Source: Mycolicibacterium setense
Lineage (GTDB): Bacteria; Actinomycetota; Actinomycetes; Mycobacteriales; Mycobacteriaceae
DNA: 64,000 bases
NCBI RefSeq assembly: GCF_000805385.1
Contig: NZ_JTJW01000005.1
Span: 496,001 to 560,000, forward strand
Direction of reading: 5' to 3'
In this document: positions 7,432 through 16,241 of the stretch, in pieces
How positions within the stretch are numbered: position 1 is the first letter of the stretch
How the letters are laid out: each line of letters opens with the position of its first letter
Notes under the pieces: generated by a model
What the model was told of the DNA's origin: nothing
The model's database searches: none
The model's input: the letters and a program-made list of their open reading frames with translations, nothing else
Translations under genes and position numbers: made by a program

Positions 7432-9059
7432 CGGCGTGCCTTCTGCAGGACGAGAAGATTCTTTGCGAGGTTCTCGACGTCTGGTGTGCCAAGCCCGGTC
7501 ACCATGTCGTACCCGGGCCCGGCGGTGGCCACCGCGTTCCCGCCGAGGGTGACGTCGCGGAACGCCGGCAGCGGAGCCCCTGTGGCGATGCGGTACAGCT
7601 GCGGGTTGAGGTCGCCGAGCGCGCGGCCACCGTTGGCGATCAGGTACTGATTCATCACCGCGGCCATGGCGGCCCACAGCGGTGCGGACTGTGAGGTGCC
7701 GCCACCGACCAGAACCTGGCCGTTCAGAACGATTTTCACCCCGGTGAACGGGTCGGCGACAGCCGAGATGTCCGGGGTCAGCCGCTTCTGGTCGCCGCCG
7801 GCTTCGGTGCTTCCCGGTGCGGAAAGTCCGCGCTGCCAGTCCGGGCGGTCGAACAGTGAGGACACCCCGCCGCCGGTACCCTGCGACAGCGGGACGTCGA
7901 ACCAGGCCTGTTCGGCCAGCCAGCCGCCGTCGGCGTCAGTGGACAGTGTTGTACCGCCGACATCTGTCATCTCCGGGAGCGAGGCCACCGAGTCCAGACC
8001 GATGTCATCCTTGCCGGGCGCGGACGACCAGTCTTGTCCGCCTTTGCATTCCAGCCCGGCAAGGTCACCACTGGCGTTGAATGCCGTGGTTCCGTGGGTG
8101 TGTGCGGTGGCAAGTGCCGAGCGGACGGGGGCGAGATCGGCTGCGGTGATCAACTTGTCGCAACCCCAGCCGATCGAGAAGCTCCACACTGCGCCGGGGA
8201 ACTGCTGGTCCGCAGACTCCAGCATCTTGCCGATCTTCTCGTAGGCGCCGTCACCCTGAACTGTCGGCCGGGCATTGATGACGACCTTGTGCGCATCAGG
8301 GGCGATGGCGTGGGCGACCTGCAGGTCCATCGTGGTCTCTCCGCGGGGTGCACTCGGCTGCCCACCGACCACCGTGGGCGTGAACCTGGGCAGGTCGAAG
8401 GTGCCGGCGAAGGTGTCCAGATCGGTCTGATCGAATCCGTCGAACGCGAAGAACACGATGGTGGTGCCCTTGCCGGTGAACCCCTGTGCCGACAGGCCGG
8501 CGAGGTTGTAGGTGTTGAGCACCCCCTTCGGGGTCAGGCCCTGATCCGGAACATCGGTCGGCAGGTTCCGCAGGTCCGGCAGCGACATTCGATACGGCGT
8601 GTAGCCCAGGATGCGGCCGACTTCGGTGACCTCACCGGACAGCGGCTCGGGGATCGACGGCTGCTGCGGTGAGGCGTAGAACTCCTGACCGCGCCGGCCC
8701 CGGTAGTCGTGGATGTCCACCCCGAAAGCGGTTGCCATGTCGGCGGACCGGCCCTCTACGATTGCCCACGCGTTGCCGGGCCGCCACCGGACCGACAGTG
8801 AGTGCTTCTCGGCCCACCCGAACAGCGTCGCCGGTCGGGCGGCGTTGAGCAGCGTCATGGTGAGCTGTGCCGAGCCGTCTTCGGCGTCGCCGAGATCGGT
8901 TGAGGCAGAAAGCAGTTGAGCATACGGGCCGTTGATCTCAGAGGGCCCGTACGCCCAATCGCCCGTGGCGGGAGTGGTCCGCAGGTCGGAGACCAGCAGG
9001 GCGCTGGACAACACCAGCGCCAATAGCGCCCGTCGGGGCGCCATGTTCATCCCGGCCAT
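7428..9059 (-). CDS. Sedolisin-family (S53) secreted serine-carboxyl peptidase
   Basis: A 543-residue protease with an N-terminal signal-like segment (about residues 8-24), a propeptide domain (about 40-165, including the VRWRPGNAWAIVEG strand region) and an S53 catalytic domain. All active-site elements are visible: E241 and D245 (ExxxD in GETTMDLQ), the oxyanion Asp D331 in NASGD, and the nucleophile S456 in GGGTSQSAP. The C-terminal DVTLGGN...AGPGYDMVTGLGTP is the calcium-binding loop. Sedolisins are acid-active endopeptidases that self-process their propeptide. The start ATG at 9057-9059 follows the lipoprotein stop by 32 bases; ATGs at codons 4 and 6 are possible. It is coupled downstream to the zinc-ribbon gene by ATGA. 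Confidence 0.9.
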   Translation of the reverse strand: MAGMNMAPRRALLALVLSSALLVSDLRTTPATGDWAYGPSEINGPYAQLLSASTDLGDAEDGSAQLTMTLLNAARPATLFGWAEKHSLSVRWRPGNAWAIVEGRSADMATAFGVDIHDYRGRRGQEFYASPQQPSIPEPLSGEVTEVGRILGYTPYRMSLPDLRNLPTDVPDQGLTPKGVLNTYNLAGLSAQGFTGKGTTIVFFAFDGFDQTDLDTFAGTFDLPRFTPTVVGGQPSAPRGETTMDLQVAHAIAPDAHKVVINARPTVQGDGAYEKIGKMLESADQQFPGAVWSFSIGWGCDKLITAADLAPVRSALATAHTHGTTAFNASGDLAGLECKGGQDWSSAPGKDDIGLDSVASLPEMTDVGGTTLSTDADGGWLAEQAWFDVPLSQGTGGGVSSLFDRPDWQRGLSAPGSTEAGGDQKRLTPDISAVADPFTGVKIVLNGQVLVGGGTSQSAPLWAAMAAVMNQYLIANGGRALGDLNPQLYRIATGAPLPAFRDVTLGGNAVATAGPGYDMVTGLGTPDVENLAKNLLVLQKARR

Positions 9060-9091
9060 CGGTGAACGACCGACTTTCTGTGCTCCGCGTC

Positions 9092-9376
9092 CTAGTTGTC
9101 GCCGGGGATGGCGGTCGGCGCCGGCGGTGCCTTCACGCCGGGCGTGAACAGATTTCCGCCGGTGGGGTTGATCGACTTCTCGGTCGGCTCGACCGATGGC
9201 GGAGGCGGCGGGGCGGGGGAGGCCGGCGTGGTGGTCGTCGTCGTGGTGGTGGTCGGCGTGGTGGTCTCGGGACTCTTCTCCTCGGTGCCGCACGCCGCGG
9301 TGAACGAGATCATCCCGATGACTGCCGCCCCGCCCGCGATGACGGTGAGCCGACGAGTCAACTGCCCAGACTTCAT
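9092..9376 (-). CDS. Thr/Pro-rich lipoprotein (paralogue)
   Basis: A 94-residue predicted lipoprotein with Lys/Arg near the N-terminus, a hydrophobic segment and a lipobox FTAAC (Cys29). After the Cys comes a poly-Thr run (nine in a row) and a Pro-rich linker, then EKSINPTGGNLFTP. It is the first gene of the operon 9376-5507 and a paralogue of the lipoprotein at 5076-5363. The poly-Thr linker is likely glycosylated in the mycobacterial cell wall. Function is unknown; position next to a secreted protease suggests a surface partner. Confidence 0.75.
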   Translation of the reverse strand: MKSGQLTRRLTVIAGGAAVIGMISFTAACGTEEKSPETTTPTTTTTTTTTPASPAPPPPPSVEPTEKSINPTGGNLFTPGVKAPPAPTAIPGDN

Positions 9377-9616
9377 GATGGTGTCCTCACTGTCCCCCGT
9401 GCTGTTACAAGAATGCCTTCGGCGAATCGCGGTGGATTCCCACTACTTGCAACGCAAATCGTGGCCCAGTCCCATCCCGAAGCGGGTTCTGGTGGACCGA
9501 ACTCTAACTTAAGGTCCGGACCGTCGCAGAACCATTCCGACCGGCCCCCTCTCCCGGGGTGGGCGGCTGTCTCTCGCAGCTTGACGCTGTCGGGGGGTGG
9601 GTGTTTACTCGAGCTA

Positions 9617-9632
9617 TCGAACATATATTCGA
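9617..9632 (+). promoter_or_regulatory. LexA (SOS) box upstream of imuA'
   Basis: TCGAACATATATTCGA matches the mycobacterial LexA consensus TCGAAC-N4-GTTCGA at 11 of 12 conserved positions. It lies 36 bases before the GTG start of imuA', where LexA would block transcription until DNA damage. The 9377-9616 stretch before it holds no gene; it must contain the divergent promoter of the lipoprotein operon. Confidence 0.85.
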
Positions 9633-9668
9633 AAACGGTGATGGACAGATGATGCGGGAGGTGTTGTT

Positions 9669-10376
9669 GTGACTGCTGCGACAGAGTGCGATTTGCGCCT
9701 TCTCACCCGCTCCGAGCAGGTAGAACACCTCCGGCACAAGATTGCCTCGGTGTCGGGCAAGGTCGGCCAGGCGCATCGTGGCGCGCCCCGGTCCCCAGCG
9801 GTGGTCCCGGCTCCGGAAACTTTGCTGGAGCCGGCTGGGGCGCTGGTTGAGACGTTGCCCGAGGGCCTGCCGACGATGCTGCCACGCGGGTCCGTCGCGG
9901 TGGCTGCGGGCGCCCGGTCGCTGTCGCTGGGATTGGTGGCGGCGGTGACGGCCGGGGGCGGGCATGCGGTGATCATCGGGCAACCCGATGTCGGCCTGCT
10001 GGCGGCCGTGGAGATGGGTGCCGACCTGAGCCGGCTCGCGGTGATCCCCGATCCGGGTGCCGACCCGGTCGAGGTGGCTGCGGTGCTGATGGACGGGATG
10101 GATCTGGTGGTGCTCGGGTTGGGCGGGCGTTCGGTGCCGCCGAGTCGGGCCCGGGTGATGGTGGCACGGGCCAGGCAGAAGGGCTGCACCCTGCTGGTCA
10201 CCGACGGGGACTGGCAGGGCGCATCGGCTCGGCTGGAGGCCCGGGTGTGCGGTTATGAGGTGGCCGGTGCCGGCCAGGACGTCCCGCTGCCCGGGCGTGG
10301 CCGGATCAGCCGGATCCGGCTGGCCATGCGGGCCAGGGGGCGGGGCACCGGATCGGTTTGTGCGGCAGGCGGATAG
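9669..10376 (+). CDS. imuA': ImuA' mutasome accessory protein
   Basis: A 235-residue protein homologous to mycobacterial ImuA' (Rv3395c), a RecA/SulA-like protein with no intact Walker A motif. It works with ImuB and the polymerase DnaE2 in damage-induced mutagenic translesion synthesis. The start is GTG 9669 with GGAG at 9657-9660. It is 3 bases from imuB and sits under an SOS box. The gene pair adjoins a nucleoside hydrolase and acrA1, as in M. tuberculosis. Confidence 0.9.
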   Translation: MTAATECDLRLLTRSEQVEHLRHKIASVSGKVGQAHRGAPRSPAVVPAPETLLEPAGALVETLPEGLPTMLPRGSVAVAAGARSLSLGLVAAVTAGGGHAVIIGQPDVGLLAAVEMGADLSRLAVIPDPGADPVEVAAVLMDGMDLVVLGLGGRSVPPSRARVMVARARQKGCTLLVTDGDWQGASARLEARVCGYEVAGAGQDVPLPGRGRISRIRLAMRARGRGTGSVCAAGG

Positions 10377-10379
10377 CTC

Positions 10380-11969
10380 GTGCCTGCGGATTCCAGGGTG
10401 CTCGCCCTCTGGTGTATGGACTGGCCGGCGGTGGCCGCCGCGGCGGCGGCCGGTTTGACGTCGACGGTGCCGGTCGCGGTCACTTTGGCCAACCGGGTGA
10501 TCGCCTGCTCGGCGTCGGCGCGTGCCACCGGGGTCCGGCGCGGCCTGCGCCGTCGCGAGGCGCAGGCTCGGTCCCCGCAATTGCATGTCGTCGCTGCCGA
10601 TCCGGCCAGGGACGCCCGTCATTTCGAGAACGTGACGCTTGCCGTGGACGATCTCGTGCCGCGTGCCGAGGTGCTGCGTCCGGGGCTGCTGGTGCTCTCG
10701 GTGCGCGGCGCGGCACGGTACTTCGGGTCCGAACCGGTTGCGGCCGAACGATTGATCGATGCTGTCGCCGCGGCGGGGGCGGAATGTCAGGTCGGTATCG
10801 CCGATCAGCTTTCCACCGCGGTCTTCGCCGCCAGGGCGGGGTGCATCGTCGAACCCGGGAACGACGCGCGGTTCCTGTCCGGGCTGTCGATCCGGCAGTT
10901 GGCCACCGAACCGGCCCTGGCCGCTCCTGGTCGCGAGGACCTGGCAGACCTCTTGTGGCGGATGGGCATCCGAACTCTGGGGCAGTTCGCCGAGTTGTCC
11001 CGCACCGATGTCGCCTCCCGGTTCGGGGCCGATGCGGTGGCGGCGCACCGGTTCGCCTGCGGGGAGCCGGACCGGGGCCCCTCCGGGCGGGATCCGGCCA
11101 CCGAACTCGATGCGGTGATGAACTGCGATCCGCCGATCGAAAGGGTCGATGCCGCAGCATTCGCGGGCCGGTCGCTGGCCAGTGATCTGCATCGTCATCT
11201 GGAGGCGGCCGGGGTGGGCTGCACCCGGCTGGCGATCCATGCCGTCACCGCCAATGGTGAAGAGTTGGAACGGGTCTGGCGGTGTGCTGAACCGTTGACC
11301 GAGGATGCCACCGCCGACCGGGTGCGCTGGCAGCTGGACGGCTGGTTGAACCGTCGCACTTCCGAGCGGCCCACCGCCCCCGTCACGGTGCTGCGCCTGC
11401 GCCCGGTGGAGGTGGTGTCGGCCGCGGCGCTGCAATTGCCGCTGTGGGGCGGAATCGGGGAGGAGGACCGGCTGCGGGCGCGGCGTGCGCTGCTGCGGGT
11501 TCAGGGGCTGCTCGGCCCGGAGGCGGTGCAGGTGCCGGTGCTCAGCGGCGGCCGCGGGCCTGCCGAGCGCATCACCTTCACGCCGTTGGGGGATGAGCCG
11601 GTGCCACGAGCCGACCCTCGGCAGCCCTGGCCCGGTCAGCTGCCCGAGCCCTCACCGACCGTCCTGCTCGACGATCCGGTGGAACTTCTTGATGTCCAAG
11701 GAAATCCGGTCCGGGTCACCAGCCGCGGATTGTTCTCGTCCGATCCGGCACAACTTGCCGGCGCCGGGCGCCGTGACGGCAGGCTGCGGTGGTGGGCGGG
11801 GCCATGGCCGGTCGACGAGCGGTGGTGGGATCCGGAGAACCGGGGGGCCGGACGCACCGCGCGGGTCCAGGTGCTGCTGGGCAGTCACGAGGAGGCCGGG
11901 GAAGGGGATATGGCTCTGCTGTTGTGTTACCGGCAACGCCGGTGGTATCTGGAGGGTGCCTATGAATAG
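10380..11969 (+). CDS. imuB: ImuB, catalytically inactive Y-family polymerase homologue
   Basis: A 529-residue DinB/UmuC-like protein. The catalytic acidic residues of active Y-family polymerases are not in their usual motifs (for example LWCMDWPAV at the N-terminus), as expected for ImuB, which acts as the hub joining the beta clamp, ImuA' and DnaE2. The clamp-binding motif QLPLWG is at residues 352-357. The C-terminus (about 370-529) is the protein-interaction region. The start is GTG 10380, 3 bases after the imuA' stop. The stop codon at 11967-11969 directly abuts the stop of the convergent IclR gene. Confidence 0.93.
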   Translation: MPADSRVLALWCMDWPAVAAAAAAGLTSTVPVAVTLANRVIACSASARATGVRRGLRRREAQARSPQLHVVAADPARDARHFENVTLAVDDLVPRAEVLRPGLLVLSVRGAARYFGSEPVAAERLIDAVAAAGAECQVGIADQLSTAVFAARAGCIVEPGNDARFLSGLSIRQLATEPALAAPGREDLADLLWRMGIRTLGQFAELSRTDVASRFGADAVAAHRFACGEPDRGPSGRDPATELDAVMNCDPPIERVDAAAFAGRSLASDLHRHLEAAGVGCTRLAIHAVTANGEELERVWRCAEPLTEDATADRVRWQLDGWLNRRTSERPTAPVTVLRLRPVEVVSAAALQLPLWGGIGEEDRLRARRALLRVQGLLGPEAVQVPVLSGGRGPAERITFTPLGDEPVPRADPRQPWPGQLPEPSPTVLLDDPVELLDVQGNPVRVTSRGLFSSDPAQLAGAGRRDGRLRWWAGPWPVDERWWDPENRGAGRTARVQVLLGSHEEAGEGDMALLLCYRQRRWYLEGAYE

Positions 11970-12755
11970 CTAGTGTCTGCCGCCGAGTGTGCGGGATTGG
12001 TTGAGGGGGCCGGCGTCTGCGACGATCGCGTCGAACGCGCGAAGCACGGCGCGGAGCTTTTCGCGGGTGTTGGCTCGTCCGGCTGGGATGGTGATGCCGA
12101 TGAGGGCGCATTTGTCGGTCGTGCTCGGTAGCAGCGCTGCCGCGCAACTCCATCCGGGGCTGCTCTGCTCGGATTCCACGGCGACTCCCTCCTGCCGGGC
12201 TCGATGCACGCTCGCGTAGAGCTGTGTCACGTCGCGTAGAGAATGGGATGTAGAGGGTGCCATCCCATTGCGGGCCATGCGTTCCAGCAGATGCGGTTGG
12301 TGTGCCAGCACCAAATGGCCCCCAGCGGTGTTGAGCAGCATCGCTGCACTTCCCGGCGCGGGGCCTCCTACCTGTGCTACGGATAACCCGTTGTCGCACA
12401 CCACGATAATGGGTTGCACATTGACCAACTCGTGTCCGGCGGTCAGCCACACCACACCGCCGTGAGCGGCGTGCAGCTCCTCGAGCACCGGCAGATAACG
12501 GTCGAAATCCTGGTGCAGCGAAGCTGTCTCGCCGAAACGGCTCAGTTCCGGTCCGAGCATGTAGCCGTACACACTGCGCCCCAGCAGCCCGCGTCGTACG
12601 AGGGTGTTCGCGATGCGCAGCGCGGTTGCCTTGGGGAGGCCGGTGATCGTGGCCAGCTGCCCGAGATTGGTGTTGGGCCCAGACTCAGCCACCGCCTCGA
12701 TGACGGCAAGGACACGTCCGACCATGGTGTGGTCGTCGTCGATAGTGCCGACCAT
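11970..12755 (-). CDS. IclR-family transcriptional regulator
   Basis: A 261-residue regulator with an N-terminal winged helix-turn-helix (about residues 8-70, LGQLATITGLPKATALRIANTLVRRG) and a C-terminal GAF-like effector domain. IclR proteins usually bind small aromatic or central-metabolite ligands. It is transcribed divergently from a small secreted protein gene at 12949 and convergently with imuB. No catabolic operon adjoins it, so its target is not evident from context, apart from a possible site in its own promoter (12792-12806). Confidence 0.88.
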   Translation of the reverse strand: MVGTIDDDHTMVGRVLAVIEAVAESGPNTNLGQLATITGLPKATALRIANTLVRRGLLGRSVYGYMLGPELSRFGETASLHQDFDRYLPVLEELHAAHGGVVWLTAGHELVNVQPIIVVCDNGLSVAQVGGPAPGSAAMLLNTAGGHLVLAHQPHLLERMARNGMAPSTSHSLRDVTQLYASVHRARQEGVAVESEQSSPGWSCAAALLPSTTDKCALIGITIPAGRANTREKLRAVLRAFDAIVADAGPLNQSRTLGGRH

Positions 12756-12791
12756 TGCTGCCCCCTCCCGCGCCGGGGCTGATGATGCTCT

Positions 12792-12806
12792 TTTCAGTCA
12801 GTGAAA
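12792..12806. promoter_or_regulatory. Candidate operator in the iclR / secreted-protein divergent region
   Basis: TTTCA-GTCAG-TGAAA is a perfect 5-base inverted repeat located 37 bases upstream of the IclR start codon in the 193-base divergent intergenic region. IclR regulators bind imperfect palindromes of this size and often autoregulate. This is an inference from position and symmetry. Confidence 0.35.
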
Positions 12807-12948
12807 CGAGCAAAAGACATTCTCCCCCTAAATCACTAATCTTGCTGTGGGTTCGGGTCAACGCAGCGAACCACGGACCCGATTGCATGCCACCCATAGC
12901 GGTCAGGACGGTCGGACGCCCAGATCACTCGACCACCAAGGACCGGAA

Positions 12949-13359
12949 ATGACCTCGACAACCCGTTCGACAACCACTTCGACAACCACCCGCACCAGTC
13001 ACTGCTTGGCTGCATCCGTGCTCCTTGCCGGGATCGCCTTATGGTCAACCGCAATCGCCGGCGCCAGACCGGAAACACTGAACGAGGATGCCTACAACGC
13101 CTGCGTGGCCGCGGGGAACCCGGGTGTCGAATACGACGATCTCGTCGCGCAGTGTTGCTACATGGCCGGCGGGGACACGAAGGGAATGGGAGGAACCGTT
13201 CCCTACTGCGACGCGCCAGATATCGATCCCGGCTGTTGCACACGCGAAGATGTCGTGGAAACGCCCCAGATCGTCGATGCTCCAGATGTTTCCATGCCCA
13301 CCCCCAGCCGCCCGGCGCCGACACCCGTACCGCAGGCGCCGAACAGGGGCATTGGGTAG
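12949..13359 (+). CDS. Small secreted Cys-containing protein
   Basis: A 136-residue protein of unknown function. After a Thr/Ser-rich N-terminus, a hydrophobic segment (about residues 18-36, LAASVLLAGIALWSTAIAGA) acts as a signal peptide or anchor. The mature part contains several Cys (NACVAAG, AQCCYMAGG, YCDAP, GCC), suggesting disulfides, and ends in a Pro-rich tail. The ATG at 12949 is preferred to an in-frame codon 102 bases upstream because it gives a standard signal peptide; GGA precedes it. I do not recognise a named family. Confidence 0.6.
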   Translation: MTSTTRSTTTSTTTRTSHCLAASVLLAGIALWSTAIAGARPETLNEDAYNACVAAGNPGVEYDDLVAQCCYMAGGDTKGMGGTVPYCDAPDIDPGCCTREDVVETPQIVDAPDVSMPTPSRPAPTPVPQAPNRGIG

Positions 13360-13383
13360 CGCTGTCCCACGTTGGGGCGCTCG

Positions 13384-14418
13384 CTACATCAGCCGCTTCG
13401 CGTAGTCTCCCACCCGATCGATGAACCGGTCGAAGAACGCCGTCGGGTCGACCTCCGTGCCGATCAGCGCATTGGGCGGGCGGCCCCAGTGTCCGCGCCA
13501 GTCGGCCACCGTCATACCGCGGGTCAGGGTGCCGTTCAGCTCGACATCGATCGTGGTTTCCCGGTAGCTCACCAACTCCGGGTCCAGCGCGACCGCGGCG
13601 GCCAGGGGATCGTGCAAATGGGCCAGATATCCGTCGCCGGTGTCGAAGTGGAACTCGAAATAGAACCGCATGGCATCTTCGAGCACGCGGATCAAAGGGT
13701 TGTCCGCAGTCGAGCGCGTGCCCCTCTCGTCGAGCACGCTCATCGGCGCCGATGGCGCTCCGGCCGCGGATGCCAGCCGGTTCAGCAACGCGGGCGTCAT
13801 CGCGATGTTCTCGGTGAGGTTGAGGCCCAGCACGATTGGCACATGTGTCGCGTTGTCGAGTCCCCAGGCGGCGTTCCAGCCGCTGAACACCTCGGCTGCG
13901 GATTCGGGGTCCACGCTGATGTTCCACTCCGAGACCGGAGTGGTGTTGCCGCGGTAGTCGAATGCCCCGCCCATGATCACCAGGCGACGCAGCAGCTTGG
14001 GCAGGGTGGGCTCGGCGCGCATGGCCAGCGCCAGATTGGTCAGCGGGCCCGTGGCCAGCCCGATCAACTCACCCGGGTGGGCCCTCGCGGCCCGCACCCA
14101 GGCCTCGGCTGCGTCGTGTGCGGTGAGCAGCCGGTCGGTATCCGGCAGTTGCGCGTAGCCCAGACCCTGCGGCCCGTGGGTGTCCTCGGCCGTGCGCAGT
14201 GGTGCACTCAACGGCTGTTCGGACCCTTTGGAGACCGGGATCCCGGTCACTGCGCACAGCTCCAGCAGGCCCAGGTTGTTGGCGCAGACCTGTTGCACTC
14301 CAATATTTCCCGCTGTCGAAGCGATACCGACCAGGTCGGCTTCCGGGCTGGCCAGCAGATACGCCAGCGCCATGGCGTCGTCGACACCGGTGTCCACATC
14401 GGCGAACACGGGCATCAT
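13384..14418 (-). CDS. iunH: Inosine-uridine preferring nucleoside hydrolase
   Basis: A roughly 344-residue ribonucleoside hydrolase. The N-terminal DVDTGVDDAMAL is the calcium- and ribose-binding signature of the family (DTGxDD); ATGPLTNLA and MGGAFDYRGNTTPVSEWNISVDPESA are further conserved blocks, and HDPLAA near the C-terminus carries the active-site His and Asp. It cleaves the N-glycosidic bond of nucleosides in salvage. M. tuberculosis has iunH (Rv3393) beside imuB in the same way. The start is uncertain: tandem ATGs at 14418 and 14415 begin right before the signature, while the open frame continues to a TTG at 14487 overlapping the SMR gene. Confidence 0.88.
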   Translation of the reverse strand: MMPVFADVDTGVDDAMALAYLLASPEADLVGIASTAGNIGVQQVCANNLGLLELCAVTGIPVSKGSEQPLSAPLRTAEDTHGPQGLGYAQLPDTDRLLTAHDAAEAWVRAARAHPGELIGLATGPLTNLALAMRAEPTLPKLLRRLVIMGGAFDYRGNTTPVSEWNISVDPESAAEVFSGWNAAWGLDNATHVPIVLGLNLTENIAMTPALLNRLASAAGAPSAPMSVLDERGTRSTADNPLIRVLEDAMRFYFEFHFDTGDGYLAHLHDPLAAAVALDPELVSYRETTIDVELNGTLTRGMTVADWRGHWGRPPNALIGTEVDPTAFFDRFIDRVGDYAKRLM

Positions 14419-14473
14419 CGATTCGCCGTTCAGCGGCGGTGGCGTCACGTCGCCAACCTTAAGGCGGGCGGGC

Positions 14474-14791
14474 TCACTGCTCAACAAAGCGCAGACCGAC
14501 CAGGCCCACCACGATCAGCGCGATGAACGTCACCCGCAACGGTGTCAGCGCATCGCTGAACAACACCACGCCCGCAATGGTCACCCCGACCGCCCCGATG
14601 CCGGCCCACACGGCGTAGGCCGTGCCCACCGGCAGGTGTTTGACCACCAGCGCCAGGATTACGAAACTGACCACTGCAGCGACCACGCACACCACGCTCG
14701 GCCACAGCCGGGTGAAGCCTTCGGACTGTTTGATCGCCAGCGCCCAGACGATTTCCAGCAGGCCGGCGAAGACCAGCAATACCCACGACAT
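14474..14791 (-). CDS. SMR-family exporter with guanidinium-exporter (Gdx) signature
   Basis: A 105-residue, four-helix small multidrug resistance protein. The residues E13, W16, S42, Y59 and W62 match the Gdx (formerly SugE) subgroup, which exchanges guanidinium for protons as an antiparallel dimer. It lies 13 bases downstream of an SDR gene and upstream of the nucleoside hydrolase, all on the minus strand. No guanidine riboswitch is seen; expression is probably set by the TetR operator at 15555-15585. A second Gdx-type gene at 56975-57292 does have a riboswitch. Confidence 0.85.
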   Translation of the reverse strand: MSWVLLVFAGLLEIVWALAIKQSEGFTRLWPSVVCVVAAVVSFVILALVVKHLPVGTAYAVWAGIGAVGVTIAGVVLFSDALTPLRVTFIALIVVGLVGLRFVEQ

Positions 14792-14804
14792 CGTTGCCTC
14801 CGGG

Positions 14805-15542
14805 TCAGGCGTTGTATCCGCCGTCGACGGTCAGGGTGGTGCCGTTGACGTACTGGGCGTCCGGACCGGCGAGATAGGCGACGGCGGCGGCGATTTCGTC
14901 GGCGTGTGCGAAGCGTCCCAGCGGAATGTTGGGGAGGTCGGCGATGGCGTCGGGGCTGTCGGCCGGATTCATCTCGGTGTCGGTGTTGCCCGGTTGCACC
15001 ACGTTGGCGGTGATTCCCCGGGGCCCGAGATCGCGGGCCAGCCCTCGGGCGAGCGCACCGAGGGCCGCCTTGGTCGTCGAATACAGCGTCACGCCGGGGA
15101 AGGGGGTGCGGTCTGCCAGATTGCTGCCGATGGTGATGATCCGGCCGCCCTCGCCCATGACCGCCGCAGCGGCCTGACTGAACAGGAACGGCGCGCGGAT
15201 GTGCAGATTGATGGCGTGGTCGATATCGGTGGTGCTCACCTCCTCCAGCGGACCGTTGGGGAAGATTCCGGCGTTGTTCACCAGGATGTCCAGCCGGCCG
15301 AACGCCTCGATTACCGCATCGACGGCTCGCTGCGCGGCGTCGGGTGCGGCGGTGTCGAGCTGTAGGGCAAGGGCTTTCGCGCCGGATCCGGTGATCGCGT
15401 CGACCACTTCGGATGCCCGCTCGGGCGACGAGCGGTAGGTGAAGGCCACGTCGGCACCCTCGGCGGCCAGTCGTTGCGCGATCGCGGCGCCGATCCCGCG
15501 GCTGCCTCCGGTGACCAGCGCCGCTTTGGATGTCAATGCCAT
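14805..15542 (-). CDS. SDR-family oxidoreductase (FabG-like)
   Basis: A 245-residue classical SDR: TGGSRGIG near the N-terminus, NNAGIFPNGP, catalytic Ser in TIGSN, YSTTK (YxxxK) and the C-terminal VNGTTLTVDGGYNA block. It resembles 3-oxoacyl-ACP reductases or general ketone reductases that use NADP(H) (Arg in TYRSS). The ATG at 15540-15542 has GGAG 6 bases upstream. It is divergent from a TetR gene 51 bases away with a shared operator, so it is the likely main target of that repressor, along with the downstream SMR exporter. Confidence 0.87.
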   Translation of the reverse strand: MALTSKAALVTGGSRGIGAAIAQRLAAEGADVAFTYRSSPERASEVVDAITGSGAKALALQLDTAAPDAAQRAVDAVIEAFGRLDILVNNAGIFPNGPLEEVSTTDIDHAINLHIRAPFLFSQAAAAVMGEGGRIITIGSNLADRTPFPGVTLYSTTKAALGALARGLARDLGPRGITANVVQPGNTDTEMNPADSPDAIADLPNIPLGRFAHADEIAAAVAYLAGPDAQYVNGTTLTVDGGYNA

Positions 15543-15554
15543 GCCGAGCTCCAA

Positions 15555-15585
15555 TCTATTTTGTAATGAATACTACAAATATAGA
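15555..15585. promoter_or_regulatory. TetR operator in the SDR/tetR divergent promoter
   Basis: A near-perfect inverted repeat: TTTGTA (15560-15565) and TACAAA (15574-15579), extended outward by TCTAT (15555-15559) and ATAGA (15581-15585). The AT-rich block fills most of the 51-base gap between the start codons of the SDR and TetR genes, the standard arrangement for a divergently autoregulated repressor. Confidence 0.8.
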
Positions 15586-15593
15586 CTGATCCC

Positions 15594-16211
15594 ATGCCCC
15601 GTCAACCCGTAGGTCGCCGCGGCCGGCCCCGTGCGTTCGATCGGGACACCGCGCTGCAGGCGGCGCTGGACGTGTTCTGGGAGCGCGGCTACGAAGGGGC
15701 CCGGGTCAGTGACCTCACCGCGGCGATGGGCCTCAATGCCCCGAGCCTGTACGCCACGTTCGGTTCCAAGGAGGATCTGTTCCGCGAAGCGGTCGCGTAC
15801 TACAACGCGCCAGACCGCTCACCGACCACGATGGCGCTGCAGCGCCCGGGCCCGGTCCGGGAGGCCGTGGAGGCGATGCTGCGGGACAACGTGCGCGACT
15901 ATGCCGATCCCGCAACGCCGCCGGGCTGCCTCATCGTGCTCGCCGGCATCGCCTACTCGAGCGAAACGGAGGTGATGCGCGACCTGCTCAAGTCCTGCCG
16001 CGAAGAGGACCGCGCGCGTCTGCTCGGCCGGATCCGCGAGGGGATGGCCGACGGCGAGCTGCCCGATGGCCTCGACGCGCAGCGGCTGGCCTCGTTCATG
16101 ATCACGGTGCTGTACGGATTGTCGATCCAGGCCAGGGACGGCGCTTCCCGCGCCGATATGGATGCGACGGTGGATATGGCAATGATGGCCTGGGACAACG
16201 CCGTTGGATGA
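15594..16211 (+). CDS. TetR-family repressor
   Basis: A 205-residue regulator. The N-terminal HTH spans about residues 12-58 (GYEGARVSDLTAAMGLNAPSLYATFGSKEDLF). The PPGCLIVLAG segment in the ligand domain is typical of a large TetR subgroup that responds to small reactive or aromatic compounds and controls an adjacent oxidoreductase. It is divergent from the SDR-SMR operon with the operator between them. Ligand unknown. Confidence 0.9.
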   Translation: MPRQPVGRRGRPRAFDRDTALQAALDVFWERGYEGARVSDLTAAMGLNAPSLYATFGSKEDLFREAVAYYNAPDRSPTTMALQRPGPVREAVEAMLRDNVRDYADPATPPGCLIVLAGIAYSSETEVMRDLLKSCREEDRARLLGRIREGMADGELPDGLDAQRLASFMITVLYGLSIQARDGASRADMDATVDMAMMAWDNAVG

Positions 16212-16241
16212 CCACGGCCGATCGCGGACGTAGCTACCGGC

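Noticed and set aside
9504..11435. A 643-codon open frame antisense to imuA'-imuB
   Set aside because: Low-complexity Arg/Pro/Gly/His composition typical of shadow translation; the plus-strand genes are well supported.
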